Shown here: one piece after another, positions 33,832-42,730 of the stretch
Numbering within the stretch: the stretch's first letter is position 1
Layout: each line of letters begins with the position of its first letter
From: JBNKHH01 sp050290245
GTDB lineage: Bacteria > Pseudomonadota > Alphaproteobacteria > Rhodobacterales > Rhodobacteraceae
Length of the DNA stretch: 45,266 nt
Direction: 5' to 3'
Assembly (NCBI GenBank): GCA_050290245.1
Contig: JBNKHH010000046.1
Span: forward strand, 1 to 45,266
Position numbers and translations under genes: made by a program
Notes under the pieces: generated by a model
Seen by the model: the letters and a program-made list of their open reading frames with translations, nothing else
Told to the model about the DNA's origin: nothing
Database searches by the model: none

Positions 33832-35052
33832 TCAGAAGAAAGCCTGGAGCCCGGTCTGAGCGCGACCGAGAATCAGCGCATGGATGTCGTGCGTGCCTTC
33901 GTAGGTGTTGACGGTTTCGAGATTCATGACATGTCGAATAACCTGAAACTCTTCCGAAATGCCGTTGCCGCCGTGCATGTCGCGCGCCATGCGCGCGATG
34001 TCGAGCGCCTTGCCGCAGTTGTTGCGTTTGATGAGCGAGATCATCTCTGGCGCACCGCGCGCCTCGTCCAACAGGCGGCCGACACGCAGGGCCGCTTGAA
34101 GGCCAAGAGCGATCTCCGTCTGCATGTCAGCCAGCTTTTTCTGGAAAAGTTGGGTGCCGGCGATCGGCTTGTCGAACTGCTTGCGATCCAGTCCGTATTG
34201 GCGGGCGGCTTGCCAACAGAACTCGGCGGCTCCCATCACACCCCATGCAATGCCAAAGCGGGCACGGTTCAGACAGCCGAATGGCCCCTTAAGACCCTCG
34301 ACGTTGGGCAGCAGAGCATCTTCGCCGACCTCGACATTGTTCAGGACGATCTCGCCCGTGACGCTTGCACGCAGGGATTGTTTGCCCTTGATCTTCGGTG
34401 CCGAGAGACCATTGGCGCCCTTTTCAAGAACGAACCCGCGGATTTTGCCGCCATGCGCTTCGGATTTGGCCCAGACCACAAAAACATCGGCAATCGGGCT
34501 GTTTGATATCCACATCTTTGCGCCGTTCAGCACATAACCGCCGTCGATTTTTTTCGCCGTCGTCTTCATGCCAGCCGGATCGGAGCCTGCGTCGGGTTCC
34601 GTCAGGCCGAAACAGCCGATCAGCGCGCCAGAGGCGAGACCCGGAAGATATTTCTGGCGCTGTTCGTCGCTGCCGTAGGCGTAGATCGGATACATCACGA
34701 GCGAGGATTGAACCGACATCATCGACCGATAGCCGGAGTCGATGCGCTCGACCTCGCGGGCGACAAGACCGTAGGTAACATACCCCGCGCCAAGACCACC
34801 AAAGTCTTCCGGCACCGTCACCCCAAGCAGGCCGGCTTCACCCATCTCGGCAAATATTTCCGGTTCGACACGTTCCTCCGCATAAGCATCTCGAACGCGT
34901 GGTGCGAGTTTGTCCTGGGCGAAAGCAGCAGCCGCGTCGCGCAACATGCGCTCGTCTTCGGTCAGTTGGTCGTCCAGCAGAAAGGGGTCTGACCATTCGA
35001 AACCGGCAAGTGACGGGGCATCCTTGGGTTTCAGTCTCTGGTCTTCGCTCAT
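33832..35052 (-). CDS. gcdH: Glutaryl-CoA dehydrogenase (acyl-CoA dehydrogenase family)
   Basis: A 406-residue flavoenzyme that oxidises and decarboxylates glutaryl-CoA to crotonyl-CoA in lysine/tryptophan breakdown. GYRSMMSVQSSLVMYPIYAY is the glutaryl-CoA-dehydrogenase-type substrate block; CFGLTEPDAGSDP, KMWISNSPIADVFVVWAK and DMHGGNGISEEF are family motifs; and the catalytic glutamate is in TYEGTHDIHALILG near the C-terminus. The start is ATG at 35052 with GGGAGGA 7 bases upstream. No CoA-transferase or electron-transfer flavoprotein gene is adjacent. Confidence 0.92.
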   Translation of the reverse strand: MSEDQRLKPKDAPSLAGFEWSDPFLLDDQLTEDERMLRDAAAAFAQDKLAPRVRDAYAEERVEPEIFAEMGEAGLLGVTVPEDFGGLGAGYVTYGLVAREVERIDSGYRSMMSVQSSLVMYPIYAYGSDEQRQKYLPGLASGALIGCFGLTEPDAGSDPAGMKTTAKKIDGGYVLNGAKMWISNSPIADVFVVWAKSEAHGGKIRGFVLEKGANGLSAPKIKGKQSLRASVTGEIVLNNVEVGEDALLPNVEGLKGPFGCLNRARFGIAWGVMGAAEFCWQAARQYGLDRKQFDKPIAGTQLFQKKLADMQTEIALGLQAALRVGRLLDEARGAPEMISLIKRNNCGKALDIARMARDMHGGNGISEEFQVIRHVMNLETVNTYEGTHDIHALILGRAQTGLQAFF

Positions 35053-35241
35053 GTTCGGTTCCTCCCGCAATCCGCCCCCCGGAGCTGGGGCAAGAGATTT
35101 GCACAACTTGGTTGGTAAGGCTTGGGAAGGCAATGCGAAACCCGGTCTGAAAGCCGGGGCCGCGGGAACTTTCAGCGTCTTGGCACCTTGTGGGATCAGC
35201 ACCTCTGATCATGGCGCCGGAACCTATGGGGAGTAAAGACA

Positions 35242-35319
35242 ATGACGTCACCTAAAAATACGTCCGCGGTTCTGGCGTATTTTGGACTGACTGATCTGGG
35301 TATGGCCGGGACGCAATGA
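35242..35319 (+). CDS. Candidate 25-residue small protein
   Basis: ATG at 35242 is preceded by GGGGAG (35228-35233) at a good 8-base spacing. The frame encodes MTSPKNTSAVLAYFGL followed by TDLGMAGTQ and a TGA, ending 41 bases before the infC terminator hairpin, which also has TTTT on the plus side. It is too short for any family to be recognised. It could be a small protein, a regulatory leader, or chance. Confidence 0.3.
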   Translation: MTSPKNTSAVLAYFGLTDLGMAGTQ

Positions 35320-35346
35320 CCGACTGCACGATATGTGGAATAGATC

Positions 35347-35384
35347 AGAAAAAAACAAAGCCGCCCCTGGGGGCGGCTTTTCGT
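35347..35384 (-). terminator. Intrinsic terminator of infC
   Basis: GCCGCCC (35360-35366) and GGGCGGC (35371-35377) form a 7-base-pair stem with a 4-base loop. On the minus strand it is followed by TTTGTTTTTTT, a good U tract, 36 bases past the infC stop. On the plus strand a short TTTT also follows, so some bidirectional activity is possible. Confidence 0.85.
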
Positions 35385-35412
35385 GCGGCGACCATGCGCT
35401 TGCGGTGTGCCG

Positions 35413-35955
35413 TTATTTCGCCGGTCCGATCATCATGACCATCTGGCGGCCTTCCATCTTTGGCATGTTCTCGACTTTACCAAGACCCTCGACATCCGAA
35501 GCCACCCGTTCAAGCAGTTCGCGTCCCAGGTTCTGGTGCGCCATCTCACGTCCGCGGAACCGGAGCGTCACCTTCACCTTGTCGCCAGCCTCAAGGAACC
35601 GTGTCACGTTGCGCATCTTGACGTCATAGTCGTGCGTATCCGTGTTGGGGCGGAATTTCACTTCCTTGACCTCGATGGTCTTTTGCTTCTTTCGGGCTTC
35701 GCTTTCGCGCTTCTGAGTTTCGTACTTGAACTTGCCATAGTCCATAATCTTGCAGACAGGCGGCGTGGCATTTGGAGAGATTTCGACGAGGTCCAAGCCA
35801 GCATCGGTGGCCAGATCAAGCGCCCGCTCGGGCGAGACGACACCAATGTTTTCTCCTTCGGCTCCGATGAGCCGGATTTCACGAGCCTGTATGCGTTCGT
35901 TTACGCGGGGGCCGGTATCACGCGCCGGGGGTGCGTTATGAGGTCTGCGAGCGAT
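35413..35955 (-). CDS. infC: Translation initiation factor IF-3 (AUC start codon)
   Basis: A 180-residue factor that binds the 30S subunit and enforces correct start-codon choice. The N-domain has RVNERIQAREIRLIGAEGEN and the C-domain has KFRPNTDTHDYDVKMRNVTR and LRFRGREMAHQNLG. The conserved N-terminus ARRPHNAPPARDTGPRVNER can only be read from an ATC at 35953-35955; AAGGA sits 8 bases upstream of it, an in-frame TGA lies 6 codons upstream, and no ATG, GTG or TTG precedes the conserved domain. Non-canonical AUU/AUC starts of infC are known in other bacteria as the basis of IF-3 autoregulation. It is followed by a clear terminator, with no rpmI or rplT directly downstream. Confidence 0.95.
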   Translation of the reverse strand: MARRPHNAPPARDTGPRVNERIQAREIRLIGAEGENIGVVSPERALDLATDAGLDLVEISPNATPPVCKIMDYGKFKYETQKRESEARKKQKTIEVKEVKFRPNTDTHDYDVKMRNVTRFLEAGDKVKVTLRFRGREMAHQNLGRELLERVASDVEGLGKVENMPKMEGRQMVMMIGPAK

Positions 35956-36278
35956 TTTGATGGTCCTTTTTCAATTCGTTCAGGTGCCGCAAAATAGGGC
36001 GGGAGTGCAGGGGTTTCAACTGGATTCCAACTGGCAATGGCAATTGCTGACCTGTGCACATGGCATTGGCTGCCGGTCGTGTTGCGAAAATGCCAACATG
36101 GCGGATTTCTTGGCGGTTGCCATCTGCCTGTACGTAAATCCGCCGACGGCGATAGCCGGCATGCGCCGTCTTTGGCCGAGTATCAAGACAGTCCCCTTTT
36201 CGCCGTTGGCAACCCGGTTCCGATGCCTATGAGTGCGTCGCGTGGGAATGGTGTTCCGGACATTAGAAGGAATGCACG
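35956..36278. other. Intergenic region between infC and a hypothetical gene
   Basis: 323 bases between divergent genes. They include the infC leader with AAAAAGGA, a region rich in repeated TGGCA/TGCCA words (about 36020-36120), and a structured element at 36100-36144 listed separately. No coding frame looks convincing. Confidence 0.5.
36100..36144 (+). other. Structured element: 9-bp stem enclosing a smaller hairpin
   Basis: GGCGGATTT (36100-36108) pairs perfectly with AAATCCGCC (36136-36144). Inside, TGGC-GGTT-GCCA (about 36111-36122) forms a second short stem with a tetraloop, leaving an unpaired stretch on one side. Neither terminator T runs nor an overlapping gene explain it. It may be part of an untranslated leader, a small RNA, or a DNA operator. 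Confidence 0.35.
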
Positions 36279-36677
36279 ATGGGGAATGTTTTTTGGATTT
36301 CGGGATTGGGCGCAGCGGCCTTCATGGTGTTGCAAGCAACCGAAAGCAGGTTCGGCTCGTCAGCCAATGGAACGGACTGGCCGGGGCAGGTGCACGGCGA
36401 GGTCGAAGCCCTGGCCTTTGCACGCCCGGCGGTCGGAAATCCGATTTCGTTCGAGCTGGACACCGGGAGTTTGGCACTTGCGACGGCTGCTTTCGGAATG
36501 GCAGCGCTTCAGCCGGAAACCTTTGACAAAGCCATGGTCGTAGAAATCATTTATGCCTCTCCCCTGGCCGAGATCGAGAAGACGCAGCTTGTTGCTCAGT
36601 TGTATGCGGCCGAAATCGGACAGGCCGAGCTGGACACGGTCCTGTCCGACATTCGCATCGCCCTGGCGGTTGAGTAG
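36279..36677 (+). CDS. Hypothetical protein with N-terminal hydrophobic segment
   Basis: A 132-residue protein of unrecognised family. The first 20 residues (NVFWISGLGAAAFMVLQATE) are hydrophobic and could anchor or export it. The rest is Ala/Glu-rich and helical towards the end (DKAMVVEIIYASPLAEIEK, LDTVLSDIRIALAVE). AGAAGGA (36265-36271) lies 7 bases before the ATG, which supports expression. It converges with fpr, 30 bases apart, over a GGGCGTC/GACGCCC inverted repeat (36692-36717). Confidence 0.6.
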   Translation: MGNVFWISGLGAAAFMVLQATESRFGSSANGTDWPGQVHGEVEALAFARPAVGNPISFELDTGSLALATAAFGMAALQPETFDKAMVVEIIYASPLAEIEKTQLVAQLYAAEIGQAELDTVLSDIRIALAVE

Positions 36678-36707
36678 TCCGGCTGTAGCACGGGCGTCGA
36701 CCCGACG

Positions 36708-37544
36708 TCAGACGCCCTCTCCGACAAACGCCTTTTCGACGACATAGTGCTGCGGGTCACTGTTGGCACCTTCAACAAGCCCGAAACTTTCCAGCACCGT
36801 TTTCATGTCGGTGTTGAAAGCAAGAGAGCCGCAAACCATGCCGCGATCTGTTTCCGGTGAAATCCCTTCGATCCCGAGGTCTTCGAACACTTTTCCGCTG
36901 GTCAGGTTGTCGGTGATGCGCCCCATCACCGGGCTCTCTTCGCGGGTGGTCGTGGGATAGTATTTCAGCTTGTCGGCAAAGCCTTCACCCATCAGTTCGG
37001 CCAGCATCTCGTCCGAGCGGATGTTGTCGACCAACTGGTGTCCATATTCCAGTTCTGCGACGTCCCGGCAGGTGTGCATCATGATGACTTCGTCATAATG
37101 CTCATAGGTCTCCGGCTCGCGCATCAGTGACGCAAAAGGGGCAATGCCCGTGCCGGTGGCAAAGAACCAAAGCCGTTTTCCGGGCAGGAGAGCGTCCAGC
37201 ACCAGAGTCCCGACAGGTTTCGGGCGCAGAATGATTTCGTCTCCGACTTTGATATGCTGGAGCTTTGACGTGAGGGGGCCGTCCGGGACCTTGATCGAGT
37301 AAAATTCAAGTTCGTCATCCCAGGACGGCGAAGCGATGGAATAGGCGCGCAACAACGGTTTGCCGTTGTCTCCCAGGAGACCGATCATCACAAACTCGCC
37401 CGAACGAAAGCGCAGGCTCGCGGGGCGGGTCACACGGAATGAAAACAGCCGGTCGGTCCAGTGTTTAACATCGGTCACGGTTTGGGCGTCGGGAAGCGTC
37501 ACTGGTTTGGCTGCTGTCTGTGTCACGGGTGTCTGGTCGGTCAT
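36708..37544 (-). CDS. fpr: Ferredoxin/flavodoxin-NADP reductase
   Basis: A 278-residue FAD enzyme that transfers electrons between NADPH and ferredoxin. RAYS (66-69, in LLRAYSIASP) binds FAD, GTGIAPF (131-137) binds NADP, and the C-terminal FVGEGV lies at the flavin as in the Rhodobacter Fpr group. It is the last gene of the cysG-to-fpr run, 68 bases after the DUF934 gene. It is well placed to supply reduced ferredoxin to the sulfite reductase CysI; Fpr in related bacteria also responds to oxidative stress. Confidence 0.93.
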   Translation of the reverse strand: MTDQTPVTQTAAKPVTLPDAQTVTDVKHWTDRLFSFRVTRPASLRFRSGEFVMIGLLGDNGKPLLRAYSIASPSWDDELEFYSIKVPDGPLTSKLQHIKVGDEIILRPKPVGTLVLDALLPGKRLWFFATGTGIAPFASLMREPETYEHYDEVIMMHTCRDVAELEYGHQLVDNIRSDEMLAELMGEGFADKLKYYPTTTREESPVMGRITDNLTSGKVFEDLGIEGISPETDRGMVCGSLAFNTDMKTVLESFGLVEGANSDPQHYVVEKAFVGEGV

Positions 37545-37612
37545 GAATTCTTTCGGCTCCGGATAGAACCGTTCCTCGTCTTAAACTTTGATGTCTGTCA
37601 ATTAAAGGCGTT

Positions 37613-38032
37613 TCACGCGCGCAGTCGGTTCTGGTAGTCGTGGGCCTTCCAGTTCGCGCGCCGCAGCCACTGATCTTCGGGTTGGCGCGTGGCAAGGTCG
37701 TCTGAGATTTCGACCTCGTCAAAGCCCGAACGGCGAGCCATGGCGTATTGGTCGGCGATAATATGTCCCTTTGCGCGCAGCCGCCCCTGGAAACCCATCA
37801 AGCGCAGGCGGCGCGCGATGGTAAAGCCGCGGCCATCTGCGAAGTTCGGGAAATCGACACGGACAAGGTCAATGTCTTCCAACCGGTCTGCCAGACAACT
37901 CGGGTCGGCATCGGACGGCAGGTCGATGGCCAAAGCAGGCTCTGCATCATTGGCCGGCAGATTGTCGGAACTGGTAAAGCCATAAATCCAGTCGTCAGTT
38001 TCAAAGCCGGTATCGGTCACGAGAACAGTCAT
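37613..38032 (-). CDS. DUF934 protein of the sulfite-reduction operon
   Basis: A 139-residue protein. DLVRVDFPNFADGRGFTIAR, LRLMGFQGRLRAKGHIIADQ and ARRSGFDEVEISDDL are the conserved blocks of DUF934, a family found almost always next to cysH/cysI in alpha- and gammaproteobacteria. Biochemical role is unknown; an accessory role in sulfite reduction is likely from context. The ATG overlaps the cysH stop by 4 bases. Confidence 0.9.
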   Translation of the reverse strand: MTVLVTDTGFETDDWIYGFTSSDNLPANDAEPALAIDLPSDADPSCLADRLEDIDLVRVDFPNFADGRGFTIARRLRLMGFQGRLRAKGHIIADQYAMARRSGFDEVEISDDLATRQPEDQWLRRANWKAHDYQNRLRA

Positions 38033-38767
38033 GATGCCTCCTTGAGCGGGCCACGCACGAGTTTGCCGTTGATAAAATGAATGCCGCATTCTTCTTTCTC
38101 CGAACCGCGCCAGCGGCCCGAGCGGGGGTCTTCGCCCGGAGCGACCTTGCTGGTGCAGGGAGCACATCCAATGGATGGGTAGCCTTGCGACACAAGCGGA
38201 TGGCGCGGCAGTCGGTTGTTGGTCATGTATTCGCCGACGTTTTCAGGCGCCCAATGTGCCAACGGATTGATTTTGATCCGTGAATCGCCCTCGGCTTCAA
38301 AGAACTCAAGCGAGGTGCGCTGGCCGCCCTGGTAACGTTTGCGACCGGTGATCCATGCGTCATATCCGGCCAGGGCTTTTTCAAGCGGCTCGGTCTTGCG
38401 CAGATTGCAGCAGGCATCCGTATCCGTTTTGTGCAGAATATGTTCCGGGTCGCGAAGGCCAAGCTGTGTCCGGTCCGGATGGATCAACTGAACATTGGTC
38501 AGGCCCAGCTTGTCCGCCACATCGCGTTGGTATTCAAGCGTTTCGGGGAACAGCATTTCGGTGTCGAGAAACAGAACCGGCGTTGACCGGTCCGCCACGG
38601 CGACCATGTGCAACAAGACGATGGACTCCGCACCAAACGACGACACCAAAGCGGTTGCGCCGACCTGGGGGTCGTTCAAGGCATGCGCCAGAACGTCCGC
38701 CGCCGAATGATGCTGGTAGCGCGCGTTCAAGTCTGCGACGCGATCCGCGACCGGCGACAAAGGGGCT

Positions 38768-38778
<11 letters not shown>
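38029..38778 (-). CDS. cysH: Adenylyl-sulfate (APS) reductase, CysH family
   Basis: A 249-residue reductase that converts activated sulfate to sulfite with thioredoxin or glutathione. The PP-loop-like SSFGAES binds the nucleotide. Cys123-Cys124 (DACCNLRK) and Cys205-x2-Cys208 (GCAPC) form the [4Fe-4S] site that marks APS reductases, as opposed to cluster-free PAPS reductases. The catalytic Cys231 is in KEECGIHF. ATG at 38778 gives a normal N-terminus and an 11-base overlap with cysI. No cysD, cysN or cysC is in the window. Confidence 0.95.
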
Positions 38779-40438
<1,660 letters not shown>

Positions 40439-40440
40439 GT

Positions 40441-40743
40441 TTATTCTCCGGCCTGTTTGCCGTGGGCATAGTTCGACGGACCGCGCGTGCGAAACGCTTC
40501 GCGGAAGTGGACCGGGGCAGGGCCCTGATCGGTAAGACGGGCGTCCACGAGGTAAGGGCCGACGATTTCGCCTGACTGGGCGTCGGCAAAAAGCAGACGG
40601 TCCTCGGCAACTGCCTGGTCTTCGAACAGCTCGGCCTCGGACATGTCGCGGCTCCAGCGGTCGTCTGCGGTCAGCCAGACGGCATCGCCCTCAAGCAGGG
40701 TGTTGGCGGCGATGACTTTGGGTGTGAACGGGCGGCGGCTCAT
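40441..40743 (-). CDS. DUF2849 protein of the sulfite-reduction operon
   Basis: A 100-residue soluble protein. FTPKVIAANTLLEGDAVWLT and GEIVGPYLVDARL are the DUF2849 motifs. The family is nearly always between cysG and cysI in alphaproteobacteria, and its function is unknown. The ATG overlaps the cysG stop by 4 bases. Confidence 0.88.
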   Translation of the reverse strand: MSRRPFTPKVIAANTLLEGDAVWLTADDRWSRDMSEAELFEDQAVAEDRLLFADAQSGEIVGPYLVDARLTDQGPAPVHFREAFRTRGPSNYAHGKQAGE

Positions 40744-42134
40744 AGGGCGATCTCCTCGGTGGGGAGCGATTTTGCAAGCGATACGGCGGCTCGGGGTTCG
40801 AGCCCGTACAGGATCAGGGCGGGTCCAGTCAGGTTCCGGGCATCTTCTGCCAACGCGCCGATGCGCGAGGCAACGATGGACTGGTCGGGGCGTGAAACAT
40901 TTTCGACAAGGGTCACGGGTGTATCCGGGCGGGCGCCGTGCATCATCAGACGGCCTTGCAGAAAACGCGCCGAGCGCTTGCCCATGTAAATGGCGGCGAC
41001 CTCTCCCGGCCGGGCCAGGGTCTTCCAGTCGTGTTCAGCAAATCCCTTGACGTCATGGCCGGTCATGAAGCGCACGGATGAATTCCGCCCGCGCCGTGTC
41101 AAGCTTTGGCCAATGGCCGCAACCGAGGCCGACGCCGACGTGATGCCGGGCACGATCGAATATGCCACGTTGGCTTCATTGCAGGCGTCAATTTCTTCAT
41201 CGAGTCGCCCAAATACTGTCGCATCACCTGACTTTAAACGCACGACGTGCAGGCCCTTGCGGGCATGATCGACGATCATCCGATCAATGTCGCCTTGAGG
41301 CGTGGAGGGCCCGAAGCCTTCCTTTCCTGCATCGACGATAACGGCCTCACGGCGAGCGAGTTCCAGGATTTCCGCTGAAACGAGTCGATCATGGATCACG
41401 ACATCGGCCTCGTGCAGCGCGCGGCGAGCCTTGAGCGTCAGAAGTTCCGGGTCGCCGGGGCCTGCACCGACGAAAGTCACGTGACCATCCTCGGGGCGCT
41501 GCTCGATGTGGCGCGCAAGAAGCGCTTCCAGTTCGAGTTCGACGCCTGATTTGCCTCGCTCATCATAGGCGCGGGGACCAGTCGCGAAGTAATAATCCGA
41601 CCAGAAGGCGCGACGACGGCGACCCATCGGAAGCGCTTCGGCAGCGGCGCGAAACCCTTTGCCGATCCGGGCCAGGGGTCCAAGTGACCGGGGCAGGCGC
41701 TCTTCCAACTCGGCCTTGATGGCACGGGCAAGAACGGGCGCGGCCCCTTCTGTGCCGATGGCTACGGTCACTGGGTCGCGGTCAACGATAGCGGGAGTAA
41801 TGAAGTCCGATCCCTCAAGGTTGTCGACGTGGTTGACCAGAACACCTGCTGCCCTGGCAATGTTCGCGACACGGTCATCTTCGTGGTCATCATCGTTGGC
41901 GGCATAGACCAGAACAGCCCCCGCCGCGTCGCCTTCGCCGAAAGGTGCGGTGACGAGAGTAATCCTGCCTTCGCTTGCCCAGTCCCGGATTTCCCCTGCG
42001 GGTTTTTCCGCGAACACTGTGATCTCGGCCGTGGTCTTCAGCAGCAGGCGCAACTTGGCAATCGCAGCATCACCGCCGCCCGAGACGACGATGGCCCGGT
42101 TCTCGACCGAGAGAAAAATCGGGAAATGCTTCAT
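40740..42134 (-). CDS. cysG: Sirohaem synthase CysG (dehydrogenase/ferrochelatase plus uroporphyrinogen methyltransferase)
   Basis: A 464-residue bifunctional enzyme that makes sirohaem from uroporphyrinogen III. Residues about 1-205 form the precorrin-2 dehydrogenase/ferrochelatase half (KHFPIFLSVENRAIVVSGGG NAD site, then NHVDNLEGSDFITPAIVDRD). About 215-455 is the SUMT half, with VTFVGAGPGDPELLTLKA, DRLVSAEILELA, VRLKSGDATVFGR and the SAM-site VPGITSASASVAA. It is the first gene of the operon. A TATATT at about 42159-42164 (minus strand) with TGCACA 17 bases upstream is a plausible promoter. Confidence 0.96.
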   Translation of the reverse strand: MKHFPIFLSVENRAIVVSGGGDAAIAKLRLLLKTTAEITVFAEKPAGEIRDWASEGRITLVTAPFGEGDAAGAVLVYAANDDDHEDDRVANIARAAGVLVNHVDNLEGSDFITPAIVDRDPVTVAIGTEGAAPVLARAIKAELEERLPRSLGPLARIGKGFRAAAEALPMGRRRRAFWSDYYFATGPRAYDERGKSGVELELEALLARHIEQRPEDGHVTFVGAGPGDPELLTLKARRALHEADVVIHDRLVSAEILELARREAVIVDAGKEGFGPSTPQGDIDRMIVDHARKGLHVVRLKSGDATVFGRLDEEIDACNEANVAYSIVPGITSASASVAAIGQSLTRRGRNSSVRFMTGHDVKGFAEHDWKTLARPGEVAAIYMGKRSARFLQGRLMMHGARPDTPVTLVENVSRPDQSIVASRIGALAEDARNLTGPALILYGLEPRAAVSLAKSLPTEEIAL

Positions 42135-42232
42135 CTTCGCTCTCCAATCCTTCTGTAGAATATAGAAAAACTTCCCAAGTTTGTGCAGATACGGCTTGCA
42201 GTTAAGGACGTTTGTTCTAAATTGCGCGCGAA

Positions 42233-42248
42233 GCGGAATGAATTCCGC
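42233..42248. promoter_or_regulatory. Palindrome between cysG and the Lrp-type gene (candidate operator)
   Basis: GCGGAAT-GA-ATTCCGC is a perfect 7-base dyad with a 2-base centre. It lies 20 bases upstream of the Lrp-type gene and about 100 bases upstream of cysG. The position suits autoregulation and control of the divergent cys operon by the adjacent regulator. Lrp/AsnC sites are usually 13-15-base weak palindromes, so the assignment is inference. Confidence 0.45.
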
Positions 42249-42268
42249 GATAACGGCTGGAGAGTGGA

Positions 42269-42730
42269 ATGGCAGCGCGGATTGATGAACTGGACCGGAA
42301 AATCCTGCGCGAACTGCAGCGCGATGCCAGCCAGTCTCTGGACGATATTGCCAAGACCGTGGGGTCTTCCAAGACGCCCGTCTGGAACCGGATTCGCAAG
42401 ATGCGCGAGGCCGGTATCATTGGTCGGCAAACCGTTATTCTTGACGCCGAGCAGCTTGGATTCGAAGCCTGCTTTTTCGTGCTGATCCGCACCTCTGAAC
42501 ATGAGGCTGACTGGCAGGCGAGGTTTCTCAAGGCGTTGAAATCGCGCCCCGAAGTGCTTGAGGCGCATCGCCTCGCGGGGGACATAGACTACATTCTGAA
42601 AGTTCAGGTGAAGAACGCGCGCGCATACGACGAATTCTATCAGGCGCTGATTTCAGAGGTGCACATCCACAACGTTACGGCGCTGCTTTCGATGGAGGAG
42701 ATCAAGTCGACGACGGCCCTGCCTATCTGA
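42269..42730 (+). CDS. Lrp/AsnC-family transcriptional regulator
   Basis: A 153-residue regulator. The N-terminal helix-turn-helix is visible in IDELDRKILRELQRDASQSL and KTVGSSKTPVWNRIRKMREA. The C-terminal RAM ligand-binding/oligomerisation domain follows (VLEAHRLAGDIDYILKVQVK). The divergent position to cysG suggests control of sulfur assimilation, perhaps with cysteine or another sulfur amino acid as signal; this is inference. GGAGAG lies about 6 bases before the ATG. Its 3' end overlaps the P450 gene by 8 bases. Confidence 0.92.
   Translation: MAARIDELDRKILRELQRDASQSLDDIAKTVGSSKTPVWNRIRKMREAGIIGRQTVILDAEQLGFEACFFVLIRTSEHEADWQARFLKALKSRPEVLEAHRLAGDIDYILKVQVKNARAYDEFYQALISEVHIHNVTALLSMEEIKSTTALPI

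Larger units (their letters stand above)
35053..35412. other. Intergenic region between gcdH and infC
   Basis: 360 bases that should contain the gcdH promoter (minus strand, not clearly recognised). They also hold a 25-codon small ORF with a strong Shine-Dalgarno (35242-35319, plus) and the infC terminator (35347-35384). A CCCGG/CCGGG 5-base hairpin lies near 35139-35156. Nothing else stands out. Confidence 0.5.

Noticed and set aside
33707..33859. 50-codon plus-strand ORF between the 323-residue hypothetical gene and gcdH
   Set aside because: No Shine-Dalgarno, and its 3' end runs antisense into gcdH; probably chance.
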